From DYGA01 sp964540695 (GTDB lineage Bacteria > Patescibacteriota > Patescibacteriia > S139-126): a stretch of DNA of 40,859 bases. The notes beneath the pieces were generated by a model. That model was not told where the DNA came from, did not search any database, and saw only the letters and a program-made list of their open reading frames with translations. The stretch spans positions 1-40,859 of the forward strand of contig CAZINS010000008.1 of the NCBI GenBank assembly GCA_964540695.1. The letters run 5' to 3'. Each line of letters opens with the position of its first letter. The first letter of the stretch is position 1. Both the position numbers and the translations under genes were made by a program. This document shows positions 1 to 7,601 of the stretch, piece after piece.

Positions 1-783
1 ATAAAATAAATTATTATCATAATAAAAATCTATAATATTGCTATTTTCATTTTTTAAAATATTTATTTTGTTTAAAGAAAATGGATCAAGAAAATAAATT
101 TCACCAGCATAAGAACACAAGACGGAGGTTGAGTTCGCTTTTGTCAAATGACATTTTATACTTTGATTATTTAAATTTTTAATAGGTAGACTATGGATTT
201 TACCAGGGTCTTGTAAACGCCAGAGATAATAATCATCCTCGGTAGTAAGTAATAGATTTTGTTGATCTGAAGACCATTCATAGTCAGTAACTAGACTGCT
301 AAGATCACTTATTTTTTGTTCTAAATTATTATTTAAACTTAATAATTTAAACTCATTATTTTTTTGAAATATAAATAAGTTTTGCGGCTCATTGTAAGTC
401 CAAAAATTTACTTCGTTGACTAAGGGAGTGCTGGTAGAATTTAATTTAAATAAATAAATATGTTCGGCAAAAGTTGTTTCACCCGAATTGACTGTTAGGT
501 TTTTTTCCCAAGTGGAAAACCCTGGTTTTGATATTTTTATATTGTATTTATTGGGCAGTAAGTTATTAAATCGCCAAGGTGTAGTTTTTTCAATTTGACT
601 ATCATTTAAACTGATTAGTACTTTTTTCGGTGATGTTCTGATTACTAAATTACCGATTTTATCAACTTTGTTTTTATAGTGATTCCAACGATAACCAGTG
701 GTGTATAAAACCACCAATGGCGCGGTAATTAAAAAAATACTGGAAAAAAGTAAATATATTAGACGTCGAGTACGTAATTTCAT
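1..783 (-). CDS. PEGA-domain membrane-anchored protein (partial, C-terminus outside window)
   Basis: The frame is open from an ATG at 783 to the window edge, giving 261 codons with no stop, so the C-terminus is missing. The product starts with a basic stretch (MKLRTRRL) and one hydrophobic segment at about residues 8-26, which suggests an N-terminal membrane anchor. Residues about 42-95 read as a PEGA domain: NLVIRTSPKKVLISLN, then KYNIKISKPGFSTWEK. The rest is rich in short beta strands (for example DYEWSSDQQNLLL, DDYYLWRLQDP), which suggests a beta-propeller-like extracytoplasmic region. PEGA proteins are common surface proteins in this type of genome; the ligand is unknown. It is divergent from murA across a 90-bp gap holding promoters for both. 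Domain call fairly sure; function unknown. Confidence 0.75.
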   Translation of the reverse strand, partial: MKLRTRRLIYLLFSSIFLITAPLVVLYTTGYRWNHYKNKVDKIGNLVIRTSPKKVLISLNDSQIEKTTPWRFNNLLPNKYNIKISKPGFSTWEKNLTVNSGETTFAEHIYLFKLNSTSTPLVNEVNFWTYNEPQNLFIFQKNNEFKLLSLNNNLEQKISDLSSLVTDYEWSSDQQNLLLTTEDDYYLWRLQDPGKIHSLPIKNLNNQSIKCHLTKANSTSVLCSYAGEIYFLDPFSLNKINILKNENSNIIDFYYDNNLFY

Positions 784-797
784 AGGTTAGTTAACCT
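784..797. repeat. Inverted repeat AGGTTA-GT-TAACCT in the PEGA gene leader
   Basis: Two perfect 6-bp arms (784-789 and 792-797) are separated by GT. The repeat abuts the start codon of the minus-strand PEGA gene and lies just downstream of its likely -10 box. It could be an operator for a repressor or a short leader hairpin. No regulator is identified. Confidence 0.4.
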
Positions 798-801
798 TTA
801 T

Positions 802-810
802 AGTATAGCA
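802..810 (-). promoter_or_regulatory. Extended -10 promoter for the PEGA gene
   Basis: On the minus strand the sequence reads TGCTATACT: an extended TGn motif (808-810) followed by -10 TATACT (802-807). A -35 box is weak. The predicted transcript start near 795 gives a leader of about 12 nt that begins inside the AGGTTA/TAACCT repeat. Confidence 0.45.
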
Positions 811-823
811 TTTTTTTGCATTC

Positions 824-852
824 TTGAATAAAACTCCAAGATAATTTACAAT
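824..852 (+). promoter_or_regulatory. Promoter of the murA-ctpA-rplI-pyrG operon
   Basis: TTGAAT (824-829) and TACAAT (847-852) are separated by 17 bp. The predicted start near 859 leaves about 15 nt before the murA ATG, with no clear Shine-Dalgarno site. TTGCAT (816-821) with GATAAT (840-845), 18 bp apart, is an alternative. Confidence 0.5.
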
Positions 853-873
853 AAATACAAGTTAATACCAAAT

Positions 874-2133
874 ATGTCTAAGTATATAATTCAAGGCGGT
901 AAAGTCTTACAAGGGACTATTCCAGTATCTGGAGCAAAAAACATGGCGACCAAAGTAATGGTGGCTTGTTTACTGTCAGATCAAATAATGACAGTAAAAA
1001 ATGTTCCCGAAATAGAGGATATTAATCGCTTACTTGAAGTGTTGACTGATTTAGGAGTAAAAATTACCAAACAAGGACCTAATATATATCAATTGGATCC
1101 TAAGGATTTTGAACCAAAAAATTTGAATATGGATTTAGTAAGTAAATTTAGAGCTTCTATTTTATTACTTGGTCCTTTATTAGCTCAGTATAATAAAATT
1201 AAATTTCCTCATCCGGGGGGATGTACAATTGGCAAAAGACCAATTGATATGTTTATTGAAGGTTTTAAAAAAATGGGAGTGACGGTAACTATGGATGATA
1301 AATATTATAACTTTAGTTCGCAAGGATTATTAGGTGCTGATATAGTTTTTCCACAAATAACTGTTACTGGAACAGAAACATTATTACTAGCTGCTGTTAA
1401 AGCCAAAGGTAAAACTCGCTTGTTTAATGTTGCCCAAGAGCCAGAAGTAATAGCCTTAGCTGAATATTTAAATCAACAAGGAGCTAAGATAAAGGGAATT
1501 GGTAGCAGTGTTTTGGAGATAGAAGGTGTTGAATATTTAAATAATGGTGAAATTGAAATAATTCCTGACCGAATAGAAGCTGGTTCGTTTTTAGCTTTGG
1601 CTTGTGCTAGTAATAGTAATTTAAAAATTATAAATTGCGAACCAGAACATTTAAGAGTGCCAATTACTTTACTGGAACAAATGGGAGTAAAATTGAAAAT
1701 TGATTCCAATTCAATTGAAGTATTGTCATCAGAAAATTTGGAAGCCATAAATATAAAAACTCATGAGTATCCTGGTTTTCCCACTGATATCCAGGCACCA
1801 TTTACGGTTTTGTTGACACAAACCAGTGGTCAATCATTGATTCATGAAACTATTTTTGAAGGTCGTCTATTTTATACTGATTTTTTAAATCGCATGGGAG
1901 CAAATATAATAATGTGTGATCCTCAAAGAGTCTTGTTATCTGGACCAACTAAGTTAAAAGGAAAAAAATTAGAGTCGCCTGATTTAAGAGCTGGAATCGC
2001 GATGGTGATAGCTGGTATAATTGCTGATGGTACTACCGAAATTGAAAATATTTATCAAATTGAAAGAGGTTATGAAGGTTTAATTGATAAATTAAAAGCC
2101 GTTGGTGTCCAAATTGTCAAACAAACAGATTAA
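874..2133 (+). CDS. murA: UDP-N-acetylglucosamine 1-carboxyvinyltransferase
   Basis: MurA transfers enolpyruvate from PEP to UDP-GlcNAc, the first committed step of cytoplasmic peptidoglycan precursor synthesis. The 419-residue product has the usual family length. Visible hallmarks are the N-terminal SGAKN (K22, N23), the catalytic loop HPGGCTIGKRP with the cysteine at C117 (equivalent to E. coli C115, so a fosfomycin-type target Cys rather than the Asp variant), YPGFPTDIQAPF holding the catalytic Asp, and DLRAG near the C-terminus. The ATG at 874 aligns with the usual start. It is first in a tight operon with ctpA (30-bp gap), rplI and pyrG. The rest of the pathway (mraY, murD, murG, murC) is encoded from 16926. 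Function is certain. Confidence 0.97.
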   Translation: MSKYIIQGGKVLQGTIPVSGAKNMATKVMVACLLSDQIMTVKNVPEIEDINRLLEVLTDLGVKITKQGPNIYQLDPKDFEPKNLNMDLVSKFRASILLLGPLLAQYNKIKFPHPGGCTIGKRPIDMFIEGFKKMGVTVTMDDKYYNFSSQGLLGADIVFPQITVTGTETLLLAAVKAKGKTRLFNVAQEPEVIALAEYLNQQGAKIKGIGSSVLEIEGVEYLNNGEIEIIPDRIEAGSFLALACASNSNLKIINCEPEHLRVPITLLEQMGVKLKIDSNSIEVLSSENLEAINIKTHEYPGFPTDIQAPFTVLLTQTSGQSLIHETIFEGRLFYTDFLNRMGANIIMCDPQRVLLSGPTKLKGKKLESPDLRAGIAMVIAGIIADGTTEIENIYQIERGYEGLIDKLKAVGVQIVKQTD

Positions 2134-2163
2134 TAAATTTAACTATGATAAAATAATCAACAT

Positions 2164-3393
2164 ATGAGTCTTACTAAGAAAATAATTTTAGCAGTTTTTG
2201 CCGCCTTTTTTATTTTAGGAGTCTTTTCGACTGGTCTCTTTTTTGGTGCCCAAAATGGTATTTTAATAAATAATTTAGTTAAAGTAGGAACTGGCAAGGT
2301 TTTACATAAAAATGTAGCCCCTAGAGAATATATGCAGGATGTTAGTTTTTCTTTATTTTGGGATGTGTGGGATACTATACAAAAACGTTATTATGATCAT
2401 GATAATGTTAAGGAAATTGATATGTTTTATGGTGCATTATCAGGTATGGTAGCATCACTAAACGATCCTTATTCTGTCTTTTTAAGCCCCCAAATCAATG
2501 AAGAATTTACTCAAGAATTAAGTGGTAAATTCGAAGGGATTGGAGCAGAAATTGGTATTAGAAAAGAGCAACTCACTATTATTGCTCCTTTACCAGAAAC
2601 TCCAGCCTTTCGAGCGGGACTTAGAACTGGGGATAAAATTTTAGCTATAGATGGTAATGATACTCAAGGTATAGCGTTAGATAAAGCTGTTAGCTTGATA
2701 CGTGGTGAAAAAGGAACAGCAGTTAAACTTACGATTGCCACAGCCGAGACAGACGAAATAAAAGAAGTAGAAATTATTAGAGATACCATAAAAATCGTAA
2801 GTGTCAGTTGGGAACAAAAAGAAAATAATATCGCATATATAAAAATTTCTTATTTTAATGAAGATACTTTTGAGCGTTTTCGGCAAGCAGTTACTGAAGC
2901 ACTTAATAATAATCCAGAATATATAATCTTAGATTTAAGAGGAAACCCAGGTGGTTTTTTGGATGTCGCTGTTAAAATTGGTAGTTATTGGATAGATAAC
3001 CAACCAGTTGTTTTGGAAAAAATGTTTGATGACTCAATAACTCCATTTCCAGCAGTTGGAAAACCTATTCTTAAAGACAAAAAAACCTATGTTTTAATTA
3101 ATGGGGGGTCAGCTTCTGCTTCAGAGATTGTGGCTGGTGCTTTACAAGATTATGGATTAGCAGAGATTATTGGTGAACAGTCGTTTGGTAAAGGTAGTGT
3201 CCAAGATTTGATTGATTTTATAGATGGTTCAGCTGTTAAATTAACTGTCGCCAAATGGTTAACTCCTAATAGTAATGCCATTGATCAAGTGGGTATTACT
3301 CCTGATGTAGTGGTGGAAATGACCACTGAGGATTATGATGAAAATAGAGATCCTCAGCTTGATAAAGTTTTAGAATTAATTAAGAGTAATTAA
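2164..3393 (+). CDS. ctpA: C-terminal processing peptidase, S41 family
   Basis: A membrane-anchored serine protease of the CtpA/CtpB/Tsp family, which trims or degrades extracytoplasmic proteins from their C-termini. The 409-residue product has an N-terminal hydrophobic anchor (residues about 7-28), a PDZ domain (about 120-205, with TPAFRAGLRTGDKILAIDG) and a C-terminal S41 core. The serine-lysine dyad is visible by alignment to Tsp: S318 in GGSASASEI and K343 in FGKGSVQ, with Q347 following. RGNPGGFLDVAV is also typical. It ends one base before rplI, so the two are probably co-transcribed. Physiological substrates cannot be told from sequence; wall-remodelling enzymes are a reasonable guess given the neighbours. 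Confidence 0.93.
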   Translation: MSLTKKIILAVFAAFFILGVFSTGLFFGAQNGILINNLVKVGTGKVLHKNVAPREYMQDVSFSLFWDVWDTIQKRYYDHDNVKEIDMFYGALSGMVASLNDPYSVFLSPQINEEFTQELSGKFEGIGAEIGIRKEQLTIIAPLPETPAFRAGLRTGDKILAIDGNDTQGIALDKAVSLIRGEKGTAVKLTIATAETDEIKEVEIIRDTIKIVSVSWEQKENNIAYIKISYFNEDTFERFRQAVTEALNNNPEYIILDLRGNPGGFLDVAVKIGSYWIDNQPVVLEKMFDDSITPFPAVGKPILKDKKTYVLINGGSASASEIVAGALQDYGLAEIIGEQSFGKGSVQDLIDFIDGSAVKLTVAKWLTPNSNAIDQVGITPDVVVEMTTEDYDENRDPQLDKVLELIKSN

Positions 3394-3394
3394 G

Positions 3395-3838
3395 ATGAGG
3401 GTTATTTTACTAAAATCACATAAAAAGTTAGGTCAAGCCGGAGAGTTAAAAGAAGTAAATGAAGGTTATGCCCGGAACTATTTAATACCTCAAAAAATAG
3501 TAAAAATAGCTGACAATAAAACTGTTGAAGATTTTAGAAATAAAGAAAAATTACAAGAAAAAAAGGTCTTAAAGTATAATACTTTTAAACAAGATTTTAT
3601 TAAAAAGTTAAGTCAAAAAAATATTGAGATTACCAGAATAGCCAATGACTCAGGTGTTTTATTTGCTCAAGTAAAAAAAGAAGATATAATATCCGCTTTG
3701 CAAAATTATAATTTATTTAATTCCGATATAAAAATTTTTGATTGTCATTTTAAAAATCTAGGCAGTCAATTAGTTAAAATTGAATTTCCTGACAAAACTA
3801 CTCATGAGTTTACAATAAATATAAAAGCACAAAAATAA
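3395..3838 (+). CDS. rplI: 50S ribosomal protein L9
   Basis: bL9 binds 23S rRNA through its N-terminal domain and reaches across the ribosome surface through a long helix. The N-terminus MRVILLKSHKKLGQAGELKE followed by VNEGYARNYLIP is the L9 signature. The 147 residues match the full two-domain length, with the connecting helix around residues 45-75 and a C-terminal domain to residue 147. It begins 1 bp after the ctpA stop and ends 2 bp before pyrG. L9 is reported missing from several CPR groups, so its presence helps place the lineage. Confidence 0.95.
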   Translation: MRVILLKSHKKLGQAGELKEVNEGYARNYLIPQKIVKIADNKTVEDFRNKEKLQEKKVLKYNTFKQDFIKKLSQKNIEITRIANDSGVLFAQVKKEDIISALQNYNLFNSDIKIFDCHFKNLGSQLVKIEFPDKTTHEFTINIKAQK

Positions 3839-3840
3839 TT

Positions 3841-5487
3841 ATGGTTAATAAAAAAACAAAATTTATTTTCGTAATGGGTGGAGTGTTATCTGGTTTGGGT
3901 AAGGGCATTGCTACTTCTTCAATAGCTAAATTGTTACAGAGTAGAGGTTTTAAAGTGACTGCTATGAAGATTGATCCATATATTAACGTAGATGCTGGGA
4001 CAATGAATCCAACTGAGCATGGTGAAGTATTTGTTACCAAAGATGGTTTAGAAACCGATCAAGATATAGGTAATTATGAAAGATTTTTAGATCTAGAGTT
4101 AGATGCTGATAATTATATGACACAAGGTTCAGTTTGGCAGACAGTTATTAATAAAGAACGTAACCTGGAATATGGTGGTAAATGTGTTGAGACCGTACCC
4201 CATATACCAGATGAAGTTATACGTCGTATAAAAAAATTGGCCACTAAGTCCAAAGCTGATTTTGTAATGATTGAAATTGGGGGAACAGTAGGTGAATATC
4301 AAAATTTTATATTTTTAGAGGCCGCGAGAATGATGAAATTAAGAATGCCTAGTCAAGTGATGTCAATTATGGTTTCTTATTTACCAATACCATCGAAAAT
4401 AGGGGAAATGAAAACTAAACCTACACAAACAGCTGTTAAAACTTTAAATTCAGCGGGCATTCAACCTGATTTTATTTTAGCTCGTAGTGAAAGACCATTG
4501 GATCATAAGAGAAAAGAAAAAATTTCAGTTTTTTGTAATGTTGCTATTGAAGATGTAATTTCTTCTCCTGATGTTGAAAGTATTTATCAGGTTCCTATAG
4601 TTTACCGCCAACAAAATTTGGATAAAAGGATATTGTCAAAATTTAACATGAAAGCCAGTAATCACGATTTACGCGATTGGCAAAAGAGGTTATTGCAAAC
4701 ACCAAAAAAAACTCGTAAAAAAATTAGTATCGGTTTAGTAGGTAAATACTTTTCTACCGGTTCTTTTACCTTATCTGATTCTTATATTTCCGTTATTGAG
4801 TCTTTAAAGTTTGCCGCTTGGCAAAGTAAGTTTAATATTGAGTTTATTTGGGTAGATAGTGAAAGCATCGAAAAAGGAAAAAGCGATGTTAGTGTATTAA
4901 ATGGTTTTGATGGTGTTGTTGTACCAGGTGGCTTTGGTAGTAGAGGTGTTGAGGGGATTATTAAATCTATTGAATATGTAAGGAAAAATAATATTCCATA
5001 TTTTGGGCTTTGCTATGGTATGCAATTAGCCTGTGTTGAATTTGCCAGGCATGTTTTAAAGTTAACAGATGCCAATACAACTGAGATAGATAAAAAAACA
5101 ACCAATCCCATCATTGATTTAATGATTGAACAAAAACAAAATATTAAGGATGCACGCTATGGTGGTTCAATGAGACTAGGAGACTATACTTGTCAATTGG
5201 TGCCAAAAACAAAAGCGGCGTTGGCTTATAATGATAAATCAGTAATCGAAAGACATCGTCATCGCTATGAATTCAATAATAAGTATTTAGCTAAAATGAC
5301 TAAAGCTGGTTTAATTGTCTCGGGTATAAACAAGCAAAGAAATTTAGTTGAGATTGTTGAGTTAAATAACCATCCTTTTTTTATAGGGGTACAGTTTCAT
5401 CCTGAATTTAAATCAAGACCACTACGTGCTCATCCCTTATTTTTAAATTTTGTAAAAGCGGCTATAAAAAAACAAGAAATAAAATAG
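3841..5487 (+). CDS. pyrG: CTP synthase
   Basis: Makes CTP from UTP with ATP and glutamine. The 548-residue product has the standard two parts. The N-terminal synthetase domain (about 1-275) shows FVMGGVLSGLGKGI and KIDPYINVDAGTMNPTEHGE. The C-terminal class I glutamine amidotransferase domain (about 295-545) shows PGGFGSRG, the nucleophile in GLCYGMQ (C391) and the His/Glu pair in FHPEF (H520, E522). The nucleophile elbow has Tyr where Leu is more usual (GLCLGMQ), a mild variation. It is the last gene of the murA operon and is followed 10 bp later by a strong hairpin terminator. Confidence 0.97.
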   Translation: MVNKKTKFIFVMGGVLSGLGKGIATSSIAKLLQSRGFKVTAMKIDPYINVDAGTMNPTEHGEVFVTKDGLETDQDIGNYERFLDLELDADNYMTQGSVWQTVINKERNLEYGGKCVETVPHIPDEVIRRIKKLATKSKADFVMIEIGGTVGEYQNFIFLEAARMMKLRMPSQVMSIMVSYLPIPSKIGEMKTKPTQTAVKTLNSAGIQPDFILARSERPLDHKRKEKISVFCNVAIEDVISSPDVESIYQVPIVYRQQNLDKRILSKFNMKASNHDLRDWQKRLLQTPKKTRKKISIGLVGKYFSTGSFTLSDSYISVIESLKFAAWQSKFNIEFIWVDSESIEKGKSDVSVLNGFDGVVVPGGFGSRGVEGIIKSIEYVRKNNIPYFGLCYGMQLACVEFARHVLKLTDANTTEIDKKTTNPIIDLMIEQKQNIKDARYGGSMRLGDYTCQLVPKTKAALAYNDKSVIERHRHRYEFNNKYLAKMTKAGLIVSGINKQRNLVEIVELNNHPFFIGVQFHPEFKSRPLRAHPLFLNFVKAAIKKQEIK

Positions 5488-5497
5488 TAATATATAC

Positions 5498-5526
5498 AAA
5501 AAACCCGCTTATTCAGCGGGTTTTTT
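5498..5526. terminator. Bidirectional intrinsic terminator between pyrG and rpmA
   Basis: CCCGCT (5504-5509) pairs with AGCGGG (5515-5520) around a 5-nt loop. The stem is flanked by A6 on the left and T6 on the right, so it gives a GC stem plus U-run on both strands. It lies between the convergent pyrG and rpmA genes. It is the only textbook rho-independent terminator I see in the window. Confidence 0.9.
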
Positions 5527-5540
5527 AAGTTAGAAATTAA

Positions 5541-5816
5541 TTATTTCGTTACGTGAACGTATTTAGTTAATTTTTTTTGTCCATTAAAACTCGTAATTTT
5601 CTTTGTTTGAAAAGATACTATCCCGGCTGTTTTTGCCATTAGTGTATCATCACCGCCTTTAATTACGTTTTTTCCTGGTCTTATTTTAGTGCCACGTTGT
5701 CTTACTAAAATATTTCCTGGTTTAACTATTTGACCAGTAAACATTTTTATTCCCAAACGTTTACTTGCACTATCCCGGCCAAGACTTGTTGATCCGCCGG
5801 CTTTTTTATGTGCCAT
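5541..5816 (-). CDS. rpmA: 50S ribosomal protein L27
   Basis: bL27 lies at the peptidyl-transferase centre of the ribosome. The N-terminus MAHKKAGGSTSLGRDS is diagnostic and there is no Firmicutes-type cleavable extension before it, so no dedicated processing protease is needed. KRLGIKMFTGQIVKPGNILVRQRG also fits, in two adjoining parts. It has 91 residues, the usual size. It is not next to rplU (L21), its common partner, in this window. It has its own strong upstream promoter and shares the terminator with pyrG. Confidence 0.96.
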   Translation of the reverse strand: MAHKKAGGSTSLGRDSASKRLGIKMFTGQIVKPGNILVRQRGTKIRPGKNVIKGGDDTLMAKTAGIVSFQTKKITSFNGQKKLTKYVHVTK

Positions 5817-5852
5817 AAATAATAATATTAATAATTGTTTGTTGTATAAATT

Positions 5853-5880
5853 ATATTAACATAAAACAGGGTATTGTCAA
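5853..5880 (-). promoter_or_regulatory. Promoter of rpmA
   Basis: On the minus strand a consensus TTGACA (5875-5880) is followed after 16 bp by TAATAT (5853-5858), preceded by TGT (an extended -10). The transcript start is expected near 5846, giving a leader of about 30 nt. The -35 box overlaps a TTGTCA on the opposite strand. Confidence 0.65.
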
Positions 5881-5902
5881 GATAATTTAAAGTTGATAAA
5901 GT
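5874..5902 (+). promoter_or_regulatory. Possible promoter of the nfu gene
   Basis: TTGTCA (5874-5879) lies 17 bp before TAAAGT (5897-5902), which is a poor -10. If used, transcription would start at or next to the ATG at 5909, giving a leaderless mRNA. The -35 occupies the same bases as the rpmA -35 on the other strand, so both could hardly be bound at once. Confidence 0.3.
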
Positions 5903-5908
5903 TAAAAC

Positions 5909-6172
5909 ATGACAAAATCAAAAAAACAAAATAATAAATTAACACCAGCAATTTTAACTAAGTATATAGATTTAAAAATTAAGCCATACATACAACTAGA
6001 TGGTGGTGATATAGAATTTATATCTTATGATAAATCTAGTGGGCAAGTTAAAGTAAGATTAATGGGAGCTTGTGTGGGTTGTCCATTATCTACTATTACT
6101 TTAAAAATGGGTGTAGAAAAACAACTGCAAAGTAAATTTACAGAAATTAGTGAAGTAATAATGATGGATTAA
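5909..6172 (+). CDS. NifU C-terminal-domain (Nfu) Fe-S cluster carrier
   Basis: A stand-alone NifU_C domain of 87 residues, the type that carries a [4Fe-4S] cluster between two subunits and hands it to target enzymes. The signature is visible: IQLDGGDIEFISY (about 28-40), then LMGACVGCPLSTITLK with the cluster cysteines C55 and C58. No IscU- or NifU-N-like domain is attached and no suf or isc genes are in the window. It faces rpmA divergently and ends one base from the convergent pilus-operon gene. Domain call is sure; the client proteins are unknown. Confidence 0.9.
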   Translation: MTKSKKQNNKLTPAILTKYIDLKIKPYIQLDGGDIEFISYDKSSGQVKVRLMGACVGCPLSTITLKMGVEKQLQSKFTEISEVIMMD

Positions 6173-6184
6173 CTTAGAAGTTAA
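6169..6184. repeat. Palindrome spanning two convergent stop codons
   Basis: TTAACTT-AG-AAGTTAA is a perfect inverted repeat with 7-bp arms. It contains the stop codons of both nfu (6170-6172) and the minus-strand gene ending at 6174. It may act as a weak shared terminator, but the stem is AT-rich and the U-run is short. Confidence 0.35.
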
Positions 6185-6530
6185 TTTGAGGATTAACGTT
6201 ATTTAGAGTTGAATTAACCGGAGATGGGTTTTGTAGATTTATATTTGTAGAAAATATATTAGAAAATTTTTCCCAACTGAAGACGGTTGGTTTTAATTTA
6301 TTTTCGTATTTTTTTTCAACGTCATTTAAGAGTTTTATATCAACAGTTGACGGAGCGATGTCTGTTTGTAAAATTATAATTTGTTTAGCAGATATGATTG
6401 TTTGATAAAAGTTAAAATAAAGAAAAAAACCTATTATTAAAATAATAACAAAAGAAAATAAAACGGTTATTGATTTAAGATGTTTGAGAAAAAAGTTACT
6501 GGAATTTTTTATAATTTTTTTTAAATTCAT
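6174..6530 (-). CDS. Small membrane protein at the end of the pil operon
   Basis: Not recognised by family. I chose the ATG at 6530, giving 118 residues, because it lies 1 bp after the pilO stop; an ATG at 6557 would overlap pilO by 26 bp. There is a basic N-terminus (MNLKKIIKNSS), one transmembrane segment at about residues 20-43, and an exported part of about 75 residues ending in an Asn/Pro-rich low-complexity tail (NLQNPSPVNSTLNNVNPQ). Its place directly after pilM-pilN-pilO is where Gram-negative operons carry pilP. PilP is a lipoprotein, and no lipobox is visible here. A PilO partner or alignment-complex subunit is inferred from position only. Confidence 0.65.
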   Translation of the reverse strand: MNLKKIIKNSSNFFLKHLKSITVLFSFVIILIIGFFLYFNFYQTIISAKQIIILQTDIAPSTVDIKLLNDVEKKYENKLKPTVFSWEKFSNIFSTNINLQNPSPVNSTLNNVNPQINF

Positions 6531-6531
6531 A

Positions 6532-7068
6532 TTATTGCCAATACATATTTGCTTCAACAGAAGTTATTAGTTCTGTTGATTGTTGATTGAAAGTTAAACG
6601 GTGAATATTTATATAATAAGGTTTATATTGTAAAGCTTCTATAAAGTGTAAGGTATTAACGTATGAACCGGTAAGGGTAATTTGTATAGTAATTGGGGTT
6701 GGTGTTTTAGGTTTTTCAAAGTCAGGTAATTTAATAATATGCCTTACATTATTTGCTTCGGCAGTTTTTTCTATATCATTGATAAATTCCAAGGTATTTT
6801 CGGTATTGATAATTATTTGACTGATTTTATCTAATCTTTCTTTTGATTGTTCTATTTCCAGATTAGTTTTTTTCAAAGACATCCCTTGTTGATATTTAGT
6901 TTCTAACTCCAATCTTTTTTGATAAATCTGCTGGTTTAAATCTAAAATATCAAGGATAGTCTGACCGGTAAATATTACCGTACTCAATAACAATAAAATT
7001 AATAAAATAATACTGATATTTAAAGTAGTAGAACTTTCTTTTTTAATTTTTTGGTTTAAATTAATCAT
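6532..7068 (-). CDS. pilO: PilO-like type IV pilus alignment protein
   Basis: The 178-residue product has the PilO architecture: short cytoplasmic N-terminus, one transmembrane segment (about 15-37), a coiled coil (about 42-85, with QIYQKRLELETKYQQG) and a C-terminal ferredoxin-like region (about 95-178, including PITIQITLTGSYVNTLHFIE). In known systems PilO pairs with PilN and links the PilM ring and PilC/PilB motor to the envelope. The start overlaps the end of pilN by 8 bp. Sequence conservation in PilO is low, so the call rests on architecture and the pilM-pilN-pilO order. Confidence 0.8.
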   Translation of the reverse strand: MINLNQKIKKESSTTLNISIILLILLLLSTVIFTGQTILDILDLNQQIYQKRLELETKYQQGMSLKKTNLEIEQSKERLDKISQIIINTENTLEFINDIEKTAEANNVRHIIKLPDFEKPKTPTPITIQITLTGSYVNTLHFIEALQYKPYYINIHRLTFNQQSTELITSVEANMYWQ

Positions 7069-7600
7069 CGCAAGATAATTTATTAATTGTACCGGTTATA
7101 GAAAAATCTATATTTTGCTTTTTTAATAAGGTATTAAGAGGTAAAACAATATTAGTAACTAATCCACATTCCTCAAGACTTTGTTTTAGAGCTAATAAAT
7201 CCTCCCTTGTGCTACTTTTACCTTTTAAGCTTAGTCTCTTTTCTGTCATATTAATTTCTATTTGAGTCAGATAAATACCAGTGGTTATTTTATTATTGAA
7301 ATTATATAAAAATAACGGCCAATCAGTATTTTCGGTTTGAATATTATGTAAAATACGTATTTGTTGATTATAGCTATTAACTCGTGCGTTTATTTTTTGG
7401 TGGGTGATATTAATTGCTGCTGCTTGCTCTTGTACCTCATTATATTTTTGTAATAAAAGTAATTTTGCTCCAAACAAAACTCCACTAATTACAAAAGACA
7501 AAGTTAAAATAATGGAAATTACTGTTTTTATTGTGACATATTTCCACATCAAGCTGGAATTTGTTTTTTCTATATTAGATAACAAGTTTAACTCAATCAT
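7061..7600 (-). CDS. pilN: PilN-like type IV pilus assembly protein
   Basis: The N-terminus MIELNLLSNIEK matches the short cytoplasmic INLLP-type motif by which PilN docks onto PilM. One transmembrane segment follows (about 27-50), then a coiled coil (about 52-90) and an alpha/beta extracytoplasmic domain with the usual TGIYLTQIEI and LSLKGKSSTREDLLAL stretches. The length, 179 residues, is typical. It starts 1 bp after pilM ends and overlaps pilO. The order pilM-pilN-pilO makes the identity secure. Confidence 0.85.
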   Translation of the reverse strand: MIELNLLSNIEKTNSSLMWKYVTIKTVISIILTLSFVISGVLFGAKLLLLQKYNEVQEQAAAINITHQKINARVNSYNQQIRILHNIQTENTDWPLFLYNFNNKITTGIYLTQIEINMTEKRLSLKGKSSTREDLLALKQSLEECGLVTNIVLPLNTLLKKQNIDFSITGTINKLSCDD

Positions 7601-7601
7601 A

